From a bacterium (GTDB lineage: Bacteria > Patescibacteria > ABY1 > JAGPKW01): DNA of 64,000 nucleotides. The stretch lies in assembly GCA_021780535.1 (NCBI GenBank), contig JAJXYN010000009.1, positions 124,001-188,000 on the forward strand, in the 5' to 3' direction. A program made the position numbers and the translations under genes. Of this stretch, positions 8,489 through 16,473 are shown piece by piece; position 1 is the stretch's first letter, and each line of letters starts with the position of its first letter. The notes below the pieces were generated by a model. It worked only from the letters and a program-made list of their open reading frames with translations. It ran no database searches and was not told where the DNA came from.

Positions 8489-8506
8489 ATTATTTTATCC
8501 TTTCTT

Positions 8507-8546
8507 ATATCTAAGCATTGGTTGCTCGTTCCAAGAGCCGAGATAT
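8507..8546 (-). promoter_or_regulatory. rpsO leader structure, possible S15 autoregulatory site
   Basis: In the rpsO leader, ATATCT/AGATAT (8507-8512 with 8541-8546) closes a region holding a GCTC/GAGC hairpin (8524-8527 with 8535-8538), ~20 nt before the start codon. Several bacteria use a leader junction mimicking the 16S site for S15 feedback. The structure here is suggestive but small. Confidence 0.35.
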
Positions 8547-8575
8547 GGATTAATTACTTATTAAATACTTGAATA

Positions 8576-8604
8576 AATATAACTTTTTTTTTATTAAAAG
8601 TCAA
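8576..8604 (-). promoter_or_regulatory. rpsO-pnp promoter
   Basis: Minus-strand TTGACT (8599-8604), 17-bp spacer rich in A, TATATT (8576-8581). Predicted start near 8569, giving an ~80-nt leader for rpsO. Confidence 0.65.
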
Positions 8605-8761
8605 TATTATAAATAGTTTATAGTTTATATTTTAATAAATTTATAGAAATACAAACCTGTGTATAACTTATTAGCGTAAAATCAATGTTTGTATTTTTTT
8701 ATCCTAATATTAGCTATAAAAAATATAAAACTTTAAACCCTTTATGGTATTAGCTTTTATA

Positions 8762-8790
8762 TTGTTGATGATTTTAAAAAGTGATATATT
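8762..8790 (+). promoter_or_regulatory. HU gene promoter
   Basis: TTGTTG (8762-8767), 17 bp, TATATT (8785-8790) with a TGA extended -10 element directly before it. It lies ~70 bp upstream of the HU ATG. The rest of the 8605-8761 interval is AT-rich with no gene that I can support. Confidence 0.5.
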
Positions 8791-8861
8791 AGTATTATAA
8801 AGATACGAAAAGGTCGTATTTATAACCGTCTAATTTAGACAGAAAGGTAAGGTGAAAAATT

Positions 8862-9134
8862 ATGAACAAAGCTGATTTAATCAATGCTATAGCTAAAGAA
8901 GCTGAAATATCAAAGAAATCTTCAGAAGTTGCTTTGAATACTTTTATGGCTACTGTTACTAAAGCATTAAAAAAAGGTGATTCTGTTGTGTTAACAGGTT
9001 TTGGTACTTTCTCTACAATGAAGAGAAAAGCTAGAATCGGTAGAAATCCACAAACTGGCTCAGAAATTAAGATCCCAGCTAAAACTGCTCCTAAATTCAA
9101 ACCAGGTAAAGCTTTAAAGGATTCTGTTAAATAA
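8862..9134 (+). CDS. hup: HU-family DNA-binding protein
   Basis: 90 aa, the normal HU length. It contains the DNA-binding arm signature GFGTFSTMKRKARIGRNPQT and the intercalating proline (R-N-P) at the arm tip. HU bends and compacts DNA as a dimer and assists replication and repair. A good Shine-Dalgarno (AAAGGTAAGG) precedes the ATG and a strong terminator follows, so the gene is a high-expression single-gene transcript. Confidence 0.97.
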   Translation: MNKADLINAIAKEAEISKKSSEVALNTFMATVTKALKKGDSVVLTGFGTFSTMKRKARIGRNPQTGSEIKIPAKTAPKFKPGKALKDSVK

Positions 9135-9159
9135 TAGAGTTCTCTGTCGTTCACGACAA

Positions 9160-9199
9160 AATCAAAAAGTCCACAAAGTAATTTGTGGGTTTTTTGATT
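9160..9199 (+). terminator. HU terminator
   Basis: CCACAAA-loop-TTTGTGG (9171-9177, 9182-9188) is followed by a T run. The stem is extended by AATCAAAAA on the left pairing with TTTTTTGATT on the right. Confidence 0.85.
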
Positions 9200-9262
9200 G
9201 TAAAAATAGAAAAAATGCTGTAAATTATTAACAATATATTAAAAATTTAAATTTATTTATTT

Positions 9263-10789
9263 ATGTCTTTGCAACTATATAATACAAAATCTAGAAAAAA
9301 AGAAAAATTTAAAACCGTTGATAATTCTAACACTGTTCGTATTTATAGTTGTGGTCCTACTGTTTATGATTTTGCTCATATTGGTAATTTTTCTATGTAC
9401 ATTTTTACCGATTTACTTAGAAGATATTTAGAAAATGGCCCTGATAAATTTTCTGTTAAACATGTTATGAATATAACCGATGTTGGGCATCTTAAGGTTG
9501 ATGATGATGAAAATTATGATTTTGCTGCTAGTGAAGATAAATTTGAAATTGCTTCTCGCAAAGCCAATCTTAATCCTTGGGAAATTTCTAAAAAATACAC
9601 TCAAGTTTTTTTAGACGATATGAAGAAATTAAATATTTTAAATCCTTCAGAAAATAATGGTTTTATGCCTCTTGCTACTGACAATATAAGGGAAATGCAA
9701 GCTATTATTTTAAAACTTATTAAAAATGGCTATGCTTATATTAGCAACCAAGAAAATATTTATTTTGACGTTTCTAAATTTCCTAAATATGGCGAATTTT
9801 CTGGAAAAACATTAAAAGATCTTGAAGCTGGAAAAGGTGGAAGGATTGATGTTGAAGAATTATTAAAAGACAAAAAAAATATCTTTGATTTTTCTCTTTG
9901 GATTACTGATGAATCTCATATTATGAAATGGGACTTTCCTTCTGCTATTAAATCTGGGAAATTTGGTTATCCAGGATGGCACATTGAATGCTCTGCTATG
10001 TCTATGAGGTTTTTGTCAGATGTTTTTAATTATAAAATTCCTGATTTTTCTAAATTTAAAACATTAGATATTCACACTGGCGGAGAAGATCACATCTTCC
10101 CTCACCACGAAGATGAAATTGCTCAATCTGAAGGTGTTACCGGTATTGAATTTTCAAACTTTTGGCTTCATAGAAAACATATTCTTGTTAATGGAGAAAA
10201 AATGAGTAAATCTAAAGGTAATTTTTTTACTATTTCCGATCTTGAAAATGGAAAACTTGGTAATATTAAATTTAGTGCCTTAGATTTTAGAATGTGGACA
10301 TTGCTTGGACATTACAGAAGCCAGAGAGATTTTACTCTTGAAACCATGAAAGAAGCTAAAATTATAAGAGAGAGAGTCCAAAATTTTTATCAAAAAATTA
10401 AAGAGTCAAAAAATTTAGAGATTAAGCAATTAAAAGAAAACAAATTAGAGATTTTTAAAGAAGATTTTTATAATTATTTAAATGATGATTTGAATACGTC
10501 AGGAGCCTTGTCTGTTATATTTGAAATTATGGAAAATTATAATGAAAATAATGGAAATGATCTTAAAATTTTTAATTTTTTAAATGAATTCAATTCAATC
10601 TTTGCAATTATAGATATAAATAAAAAAGAAATTGAAATCCCTAAAGAAATTATTGAATTAACTAACCAAAGATTAGAAGCTAAAAAAAATAAAAACTTTA
10701 CATTGTCTGATGAATTAAGAAATAAAATTGAAAATCTTGGATATATTATAAAAGACACAAAAGATAATTATGAAATTATAAAAAAATAG
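9263..10789 (+). CDS. cysS: Cysteinyl-tRNA synthetase
   Basis: 508 aa class I aminoacyl-tRNA synthetase charging tRNA-Cys. The HIGH-type motif is HIGN at 39-42. The zinc ligands that select cysteine are C30 (YSCGPT), the Cys in WHIECSAMS, and the histidine pair in FPHHEDE. KMSKSKGNF (about residue 313) is the second ATP motif. The C-terminal helical anticodon-binding domain is present but somewhat long and Lys/Asn-rich. No Shine-Dalgarno precedes the ATG. It has no same-strand partner; convergent with the 3D-domain gene. Confidence 0.97.
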   Translation: MSLQLYNTKSRKKEKFKTVDNSNTVRIYSCGPTVYDFAHIGNFSMYIFTDLLRRYLENGPDKFSVKHVMNITDVGHLKVDDDENYDFAASEDKFEIASRKANLNPWEISKKYTQVFLDDMKKLNILNPSENNGFMPLATDNIREMQAIILKLIKNGYAYISNQENIYFDVSKFPKYGEFSGKTLKDLEAGKGGRIDVEELLKDKKNIFDFSLWITDESHIMKWDFPSAIKSGKFGYPGWHIECSAMSMRFLSDVFNYKIPDFSKFKTLDIHTGGEDHIFPHHEDEIAQSEGVTGIEFSNFWLHRKHILVNGEKMSKSKGNFFTISDLENGKLGNIKFSALDFRMWTLLGHYRSQRDFTLETMKEAKIIRERVQNFYQKIKESKNLEIKQLKENKLEIFKEDFYNYLNDDLNTSGALSVIFEIMENYNENNGNDLKIFNFLNEFNSIFAIIDINKKEIEIPKEIIELTNQRLEAKKNKNFTLSDELRNKIENLGYIIKDTKDNYEIIKK

Positions 10790-10810
10790 CAGGTGTTATA
10801 CCTGTTATTT
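10786..10810. terminator. Bidirectional terminator between cysS and the 3D-domain gene
   Basis: GCAGGT-loop-ACCTGT (10789-10794, 10800-10805) flanked by A run on the left and T-rich sequence on the right, placed exactly between the convergent stops. Confidence 0.7.
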
Positions 10811-11482
10811 TAATACTATTATTTTTAAAACTTTAGCTCCAAAACTTTTTGAATTAGCTTTATTTTTCATCCAAATATCAACATGATCTGTCCCGGTATA
10901 TCTTTGATTCATTCTATCTTCAACATAAAATATTCTATCTCCAAAATATTCTGGAATAAGTATTTTTGTATGAAATGGTAAATCGTTTGTTGCAACTATG
11001 TCTTCTGTATTTCTTTCACAAACATTTAGATTCGAAGCGGTTATACATGGAGTATCATCAGTTTGACCAGATTCACTATTATAAGATGTTGCCGTTGTTA
11101 TGAATGAATCATTTATCTGTTTATTATATTTATCCATTATCTTTTTTACCTCTGCATCTGTTTTCCTTTCAAATATTTCTGGCACTTCATTCACTACACT
11201 CACATTTTCTAAAACAGAAGCCTTTTCAACTAATTCTTTTTTTGGATTTTCAACATTTTTTGCCAATACTTCTTTTACTGGTTGAATTACTTTTGTTGTA
11301 TCTTTTTTAACAATAGTTGTATTGTTTATGTTTTGTTTTAATGGCTCTTCAGCAACGGCCTCTTTCACAAATTGCTGTTTGATATCTTTAAATAACCCCA
11401 TTTTAAAAGACAAAATACTACTAACTAATATTATTAGCAATATTTGAGATGTGAATACAATTTTCCAATTAGGTTCTTTCAT
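10805..11482 (-). CDS. Membrane-anchored 3D (RlpA-like double-psi barrel) domain protein
   Basis: 225 aa. One N-terminal membrane helix (about residues 9-26) is followed by a Lys/Val/Glu-rich linker to ~105. The C-terminal ~110 residues carry the 3D domain, whose three conserved aspartates fall in segments of the type IFYVEDRMNQRY and DHVDIWM. Such domains occur in resuscitation-promoting factors and MltA-like wall hydrolases, so a peptidoglycan-related role outside the membrane is likely but unproven. Two cysteines (ITASNLNVCE and DTPCIT) could form a disulfide. Confidence 0.75.
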   Translation of the reverse strand: MKEPNWKIVFTSQILLIILVSSILSFKMGLFKDIKQQFVKEAVAEEPLKQNINNTTIVKKDTTKVIQPVKEVLAKNVENPKKELVEKASVLENVSVVNEVPEIFERKTDAEVKKIMDKYNKQINDSFITTATSYNSESGQTDDTPCITASNLNVCERNTEDIVATNDLPFHTKILIPEYFGDRIFYVEDRMNQRYTGTDHVDIWMKNKANSKSFGAKVLKIIVLK

Positions 11483-11571
11483 TTTTTGGAATTATTCATT
11501 ATTCAAAAAACACTAGCATAAAAATATGTATTTGTCAATGTAATATGCAATTTTTTTTGCTAATATAAAAT

Positions 11572-11598
11572 AAAAAAACACTGTTTTAGTGCTTTTTT
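11572..11598. terminator. Bidirectional terminator after ruvB
   Basis: A run, CACT-GTTTT-AGTG (11579-11582, 11588-11591), T run. It overlaps the ruvB stop and can serve either direction. Confidence 0.75.
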
Positions 11599-12604
11599 AT
11601 TTAAAACCTAGATGTTTATATGCATTTTCTGTAACTATTCTACCCCTTTGTGTTCTTTGTAAAAATCCTATTTGAATTAAAAATGGTTCATATACATCTT
11701 CAATAGTAGCCATTTCTTCACTTGTGGCTGCAGATAATGTGTTTAATCCAACAGGACCACCATTAAATTTTTCTATTATAGTTTCAAGTATAAATCTATC
11801 TGCGTGATCTAAGCCCAATTCGTCAACCTCTAAAGAGTCTAGTGATTGCTTTGATTCTTTTACTGTAATTTTGTCTTTATTTTCTACACACACAAAGTCT
11901 CTAACTCTTTTTAATAGTCTATTAGCTATTCTTGGAGTCTTCCTTGATCTTTTTGCTATTTCCATAGCACCTTCATTATCTATATCTATATTAAGAATAT
12001 TAGCTGATCTTTTTACTATTTGTTGTATTTCTTCATTTTCATAAAAACTTAGTCTGAATACATTCCCAAATCTATCTCTTAATGGTGAAGATATTAAACT
12101 TATCCTTGTTGTTGCTCCTATTATTGTTATTTTTGGTAAATCTATTCTAATTGTTTTTGCTGATGGGCCCTTTCCTACTATTATATCTAAGGCATAATCT
12201 TCCATTGCTGGATAAAGGACTTCCTCTACTACTTTATTTAATCTATGTATTTCATCTATAAACAAAATATCACCTTCTTCTAAATTTGTTAGTATGGCAG
12301 CTAAATCACCTGCTTTTTCTAAAACTGGACCTGCCGTGATTTTTATATTAACACCCATTTCGTTTGCAATTATATTTGCAAGTGTTGTTTTTCCTAATCC
12401 TGGGGGACCATAAAATAATATATGTTCTATCACATCTTTTCTTTTTTTTGCTGCATTCATTGATATAGAAAGATTCTTTTTTATATTTTCTTGGCCAACA
12501 TAAGACTTTAAATCTTTTGGCCTTAAGGAATAGTCTACGACTTTATCTTCAATTAATTCATCGGGTTTTATTATTCTTTCTTCTAGTTCTACTTCGGGAT
12601 TCAT
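11597..12604 (-). CDS. ruvB: Holliday junction branch migration ATPase RuvB
   Basis: 335 aa AAA+ motor that drives branch migration with RuvA. Walker A GPPGLGKT is at 66-73 and Walker B DEIH at 117-120. The sensor region ATTRISLISSPLRDRFG and the winged-helix C-terminus (ending EPFLIQIGFLQRTQRGR...) are intact. ruvA and ruvC are not in the window. It is transcribed away from the small-RNA region at 12.6-12.8 kb. Confidence 0.97.
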   Translation of the reverse strand: MNPEVELEERIIKPDELIEDKVVDYSLRPKDLKSYVGQENIKKNLSISMNAAKKRKDVIEHILFYGPPGLGKTTLANIIANEMGVNIKITAGPVLEKAGDLAAILTNLEEGDILFIDEIHRLNKVVEEVLYPAMEDYALDIIVGKGPSAKTIRIDLPKITIIGATTRISLISSPLRDRFGNVFRLSFYENEEIQQIVKRSANILNIDIDNEGAMEIAKRSRKTPRIANRLLKRVRDFVCVENKDKITVKESKQSLDSLEVDELGLDHADRFILETIIEKFNGGPVGLNTLSAATSEEMATIEDVYEPFLIQIGFLQRTQRGRIVTENAYKHLGFK

Positions 12605-12611
12605 TTTATTA

Positions 12612-12640
12612 TTGACAAAATATTAAATATGTGATAATGT
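12612..12640 (+). promoter_or_regulatory. Promoter of a candidate small RNA
   Basis: TTGACA (12612-12617), 17-bp spacer, TAATGT (12635-12640) in a TGATAATGT context. It points right, into an interval with no ORF, which argues for a non-coding transcript. Confidence 0.55.
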
Positions 12641-12646
12641 ATGTGT

Positions 12647-12810
12647 ACTTTGAAAAGTATAGCACACAAAAAAAAGAAATAAAATAAAATAGCGTTTTTA
12701 AATCTGTGGGCACGACAAGCGGGAGATTAGATTTGTGGGGAAAAGGGATTAGTCTTTTTTCTACCATTAAATAATCTTTTTGCTCACAGTTTTAAGTACG
12801 TTATTTTTTT
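12647..12810 (+). ncRNA. Candidate rod-shaped small RNA (6S-like architecture)
   Basis: Between the divergent-facing ruvB promoter side and vanW there is no ORF, but the plus strand folds as one long rod. The closing stem is 12686-12695 with 12798-12807 (10 bp). The next stem, CTGTGGGC/GCTCACAG, is 12704-12711 with 12782-12789. Then comes an asymmetric internal bulge, AGATTA/TAATCT plus ATTT/AAAT pairing, and an apical GAAAAG/CTTTTTTC hairpin. A promoter lies just upstream and a T run (12804-12810) follows the closing stem. A single rod with a large central bulge resembles 6S RNA, but I cannot match conserved 6S nucleotides. Strand choice rests on the promoter and T run. Confidence 0.45.
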
Positions 12811-12813
12811 ATA

Positions 12814-12840
12814 TAAAAAACACCATTATTATGGTGTTTT
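12814..12840. terminator. Terminator overlapping the vanW stop
   Basis: AACACCAT-TATT-ATGGTGTT (core 12821-12836) flanked by an A run and a T run. It ends the vanW transcript and can also back up termination of the small RNA. Confidence 0.75.
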
Positions 12841-14778
12841 TGTATTTTTATTTGTAGAATTTACATCTATCATCGTATTAGGGGTTTCTACAACAGCATC
12901 AGCAGATGGTTGATCTGGATTTGTAGTTGTTATAGGAGTTTCTGGTTGTGTTAATTTTTCAACACCTTTCATACATATTGCTTGCCATGGTTTATAATGA
13001 CTTTTAAATACTTCATCAAACTTAGTTCCATCATCATATTCAACATTATAAGAAAATTCTGCATCTGCACCATTATGTGACGTTTCTGAACATTTTATCT
13101 TCCCAACTGGTAAATCTAATGTTTCTATCCATTTTGTACTTGGGGCTGTAACTATGTTTGTGACAACAGGTGTTCCAATTTTTATTTTTCTATCATCTTT
13201 TGTACCCCAAACAGAATAAGTAAGAGTATTAGTATTTAAATCTATACTAGTTTTTATTAAAATATAATTTTTTGTATTATTTGAAAATCTGAAATCTGGT
13301 TTCGGGAAATATATCGTAGCATCTGTTCCAGCTGGTTCATAATACGGAACTCTATATGAGTGATTTTGTCTTTCTAATATTGGGAAACCTCCATTTAGAG
13401 CTGTTCTAAACATTGTTGTCGCAACCTGACATAATCCTCCACCATATTCTTTCTCTGTTTTATCTCCTTTTATTACAAGTTCTGGGACATACCCCATAGC
13501 AGCGCTTACAGATTTTAATGTTTTTATCATTGAAAATTCTTCGCCTGGCTTTACCAAAGTTCCATCAACATAACCTATTCCTGTTTTTATATTATGTATT
13601 CTATCAACTGATGATCCTTTAAAATTTGATGATCCTTCTGCTATTTTTTCTAACAATCCATATTTAACAACATCACTATCAGTATCACTCGGTGTTGATT
13701 CATCTATTGTTAAATAAACATCTTTCTTTAATGTAAGAATTGCATCTTGTAGTTTAGAATAAGAATCTACTTTATTAAGTGCCTCTCCTTTTGTTATTGG
13801 TGTGAATTTTATTGATTTACCATCTTTAATAACCAGTTCGCCATTATCTGGTTTTCTATCATTATCTGTGGCTATTTTATCTAAAAAAGCTTTCATGCTT
13901 TCATCTTTTAATTTTATATTTGCCTCTACAAATTCATTTTGATCATTTAATAAATATTCAAAATCAAACATGTTAATTAAATCAGATCTATTTAAAAGAA
14001 TTTTATTATCTTTATAATAAATATTTATAGGAGTATTATCCAATAATGAATTTGATTGTGTTAATGTGTTTGTTAATTTTTCTTCTACAATTTTTGGATT
14101 ATTAATTATTTTTTTTATATCTATATTTAGTGGACTAGTTTTATTTAATGAATTTATATAATTTAAAATACTGCTATTTATATTTGAAACATCATAGCTG
14201 AATCCTGGATCTTCTTTTTTTATTATGAATTTATTATTTTCATTATCTGTAATAATACTAGCATTTACCGTTGCTTTCTCATTCTTTTTAATATCATTTT
14301 TTATATTATCTATTTCATTTTGATTTATAGAATAATCAAAATTATATTTTTTTGTTTTAAATAAATTTTCTAAAAATAATTCTGGATCTATTTTTGTTTT
14401 TGAAAATTTTGAAAAAATTTGACTAATTATTTTGTCTTTTGAATTATTATCTATTAATTTTCCTAGTGACACATTTTGTACTATTTCATTATTGCTATCA
14501 CTTTCTATTTTAAAATTTACTTGAGTATTTAAAATTTTATCTTCTTCTTTTTTGATAATATTTGTTATCTCTACCTTATTTTTAAAAGATATATTTTTAT
14601 CTAAAAAAAATGTATTTGCAGAAGCTATATTATCAAATATATAGTTTGCTCCCTGTACTAAAATTACTAAAAACAATATTGGCAACAAAACAAATAAAAA
14701 AATATCAAAAGAAAATACTGTTTTTTTGTTTTCTTTTTTTGTCTTTATTTTTTCTATTATATTTTTTATTATATTCAT
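12829..14778 (-). CDS. VanW-family membrane-anchored protein with PG-binding repeat region
   Basis: 649 aa. An N-terminal membrane helix (about 27-46) is followed by two Asn/Lys-rich segments that look like PG_binding_4/YoaR repeats (about 70-390). The VanW domain (about 390-520) has GEEFSMIKTLK, the YGGGLCQVATTMFRTAL signature and NHSYRVPYYEPAGTDATI. A C-terminal G5-like beta region and a Pro/Thr-rich tail close it. VanW-like proteins are abundant on Patescibacteria surfaces; the biochemical function is unknown. It lies 8 bp after the Hsp20 gene stop on the same strand, so the two may be cotranscribed. Confidence 0.8.
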   Translation of the reverse strand: MNIIKNIIEKIKTKKENKKTVFSFDIFLFVLLPILFLVILVQGANYIFDNIASANTFFLDKNISFKNKVEITNIIKKEEDKILNTQVNFKIESDSNNEIVQNVSLGKLIDNNSKDKIISQIFSKFSKTKIDPELFLENLFKTKKYNFDYSINQNEIDNIKNDIKKNEKATVNASIITDNENNKFIIKKEDPGFSYDVSNINSSILNYINSLNKTSPLNIDIKKIINNPKIVEEKLTNTLTQSNSLLDNTPINIYYKDNKILLNRSDLINMFDFEYLLNDQNEFVEANIKLKDESMKAFLDKIATDNDRKPDNGELVIKDGKSIKFTPITKGEALNKVDSYSKLQDAILTLKKDVYLTIDESTPSDTDSDVVKYGLLEKIAEGSSNFKGSSVDRIHNIKTGIGYVDGTLVKPGEEFSMIKTLKSVSAAMGYVPELVIKGDKTEKEYGGGLCQVATTMFRTALNGGFPILERQNHSYRVPYYEPAGTDATIYFPKPDFRFSNNTKNYILIKTSIDLNTNTLTYSVWGTKDDRKIKIGTPVVTNIVTAPSTKWIETLDLPVGKIKCSETSHNGADAEFSYNVEYDDGTKFDEVFKSHYKPWQAICMKGVEKLTQPETPITTTNPDQPSADAVVETPNTMIDVNSTNKNTKTP

Positions 14779-14786
14779 TTAATATT

Positions 14787-15224
14787 CTATTTTTTTAATA
14801 ACACTATTTTTAATATCCCATTTTCTATTTTCGCAGATGTTTTTTCTGGGATGATTTCTATTGGCAAAATTATTGATCTTGAAAAATTTCCATAGAAACA
14901 TTCTCTGTGTATATATTTTTTTGTTTTTTCTTCTGTAATTTTTTTTCTAAAACCATCAATCATTATCTTCTCTGGTTCTATATTTATATTAATATCTTTT
15001 ACACTAACTCCTGCAACTGGCGATTCTATAAATATATTTTTATCATCTTCTAATATATCAACAGACAATTCGCCTTTTTCTATAGTATATTCATTTTCAG
15101 AAAAATCATTTATTAATATTTTGTTTAAATTAACAGTTTCTGAGTTTTGCTCTTCTTCTTGCTCTTTGAGATGTTTTTTTTCTTTTAGTGTTTTAGTTGT
15201 TGGTTTTATTATTTTTTTAGACAT
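14787..15224 (-). CDS. Small heat-shock protein, Hsp20/alpha-crystallin family
   Basis: 145 aa. A Lys/Glu-rich N-terminal arm (1-60) precedes the alpha-crystallin domain. The domain begins at FIESPVAGVSVKDININ and ends with the conserved KIENGILKIVLLKK, equivalent to the A-x-x-x-n-G-v-L motif. The middle strand carries the typical RECFYGNFSRSIILP. It would act as an ATP-independent holdase. There is no C-terminal IxI tail, so oligomer assembly may differ from classic members. Confidence 0.85.
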   Translation of the reverse strand: MSKKIIKPTTKTLKEKKHLKEQEEEQNSETVNLNKILINDFSENEYTIEKGELSVDILEDDKNIFIESPVAGVSVKDININIEPEKIMIDGFRKKITEEKTKKYIHRECFYGNFSRSIILPIEIIPEKTSAKIENGILKIVLLKK

Positions 15225-15316
15225 ATATTTTTATTAAGCGTTATGCGTGCGTTATATATATTTTGTAAATTCTAGCTTTTATAATATTTTATATTTTATT
15301 TGCTTATATTATACTA

Positions 15317-16360
15317 TTATTTCCTTATCATATCCAATATTAATAAATTTAATCTATAAAGTGATAAATCTTGATCTGTTTTTGATAAAACATCTATATC
15401 TTCTAAATCTTTATAATATTTTTTTAAATTTTCTTTGTTAAAATTTTTTAATTTAATTTTTATTGGAAATATTTTTTTTGGATTTTTCCAATTTAATTTA
15501 TTTGCTATTTCAGAATCTGGATATTTCATAGAAATTAAATCAGAAACAGAAATCATTTCTTCAATATTATTTATCATTATTGTATTAAAGAAAATTAATT
15601 CATCTAATTTTAATTTTTCACTTGTATCATTATAAAAATTTTTTTCAAATAATTTTAATGCTTTATTGTTTTTTTCAAATATTAAATTAACTAATTCAAA
15701 AATATCGTCATCATTTGGATTTGAATAATTTAATTCTAAATTATTTACATCTTCTTCTTTTATTAAATTATCATTTTTTGAATTTAATAATTTAAATAAT
15801 TGAGTTTTTATTTTTATAGTGTCTATTTTGCCTACATACTCTCCTTTATAATCTTTTCTTAAATTAAATTTGTCCATTAATTTAATTAATGCTTTTTCAG
15901 AAATTTGATAATTGCTGTCATTTATTTTTTTTATTATCCATTTTTTAATATCAAAATCTTGAGTAAATTTTATTTCTTGAATTTTAGTTTTTGGATTCTC
16001 GCATAGTGATGATTTTTCTAGTTCTTTCCAGAATTTTGTTCTTTTATCTATTTTATTATCCTGCATTATTGTTACGAAATTCTCATTTGAATTTTTTAAA
16101 TATTCTAAAATTTTTGCTTGCATTTCTTCATCTGATTGAGATGTGCTTTTTAAAAAAATTAATTTTTTTGTAGCAAATAGTGAAATGTTTTGATATGCAT
16201 CTTTTAATATTTTTTTTATTTCTGGTGTATTTTCATTTTCATCAAAATCAATATTTATGATATTTGATTCATCATATTTTGATTTGAAATTATTTTTTTG
16301 TTTTATTATTGTATCTTCTATATCGGCTTCTATGTCGCCAATATAAATAAAAGTGTTCAT
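15317..16360 (-). CDS. holA: DNA polymerase III delta subunit (clamp-loader subunit HolA)
   Basis: 347 aa, normal length. The fold is recognised from the N-terminal FIYIGDIEADI (loading of the AAA-like domain), the ATKKLIFLKS strand, and the C-terminal helical collar with LDELIFFNTIM and a final LSLYRLNLLILDMIRK helix. HolA opens the beta clamp within the clamp loader. Sequence is strongly Lys/Asn-biased, so the match is by pattern more than identity. It follows polA on the same strand with a 113-bp gap holding a repeated element (16382-16455). Confidence 0.8.
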   Translation of the reverse strand: MNTFIYIGDIEADIEDTIIKQKNNFKSKYDESNIINIDFDENENTPEIKKILKDAYQNISLFATKKLIFLKSTSQSDEEMQAKILEYLKNSNENFVTIMQDNKIDKRTKFWKELEKSSLCENPKTKIQEIKFTQDFDIKKWIIKKINDSNYQISEKALIKLMDKFNLRKDYKGEYVGKIDTIKIKTQLFKLLNSKNDNLIKEEDVNNLELNYSNPNDDDIFELVNLIFEKNNKALKLFEKNFYNDTSEKLKLDELIFFNTIMINNIEEMISVSDLISMKYPDSEIANKLNWKNPKKIFPIKIKLKNFNKENLKKYYKDLEDIDVLSKTDQDLSLYRLNLLILDMIRK

Positions 16361-16381
16361 TTATTTTAATTATATCTAAAT

Positions 16382-16455
16382 TTAATAACAATATTTTCTT
16401 TTTATAATGTTCCGCTTAATTAAGATATCAATGGAGCTACACAACGTTTCAAAAA
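16382..16455. repeat. Conserved intergenic element, copy 1
   Basis: Nearly the same ~75-nt sequence occurs at 52575-52656. Both contain ATATTTTCTTTT, then TTCCGCTYAATTRAGATATCA, then GAGCTWCA. The core palindrome is CTTAATTAAG here and CTCAATTGAG in copy 2, a paired T-A to C-G change. Both copies sit just upstream of a minus-strand gene start (20-100 bp). Function unknown; could be a regulatory site, leader RNA element or dispersed repeat. Confidence 0.6.
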
Positions 16456-16473
16456 TATTATTTTATATTTTTT

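Noticed and set aside
8795..9154. 119-aa ORF antisense to HU
   Set aside because: HU on the plus strand has a clear family match, ribosome-binding site and terminator.
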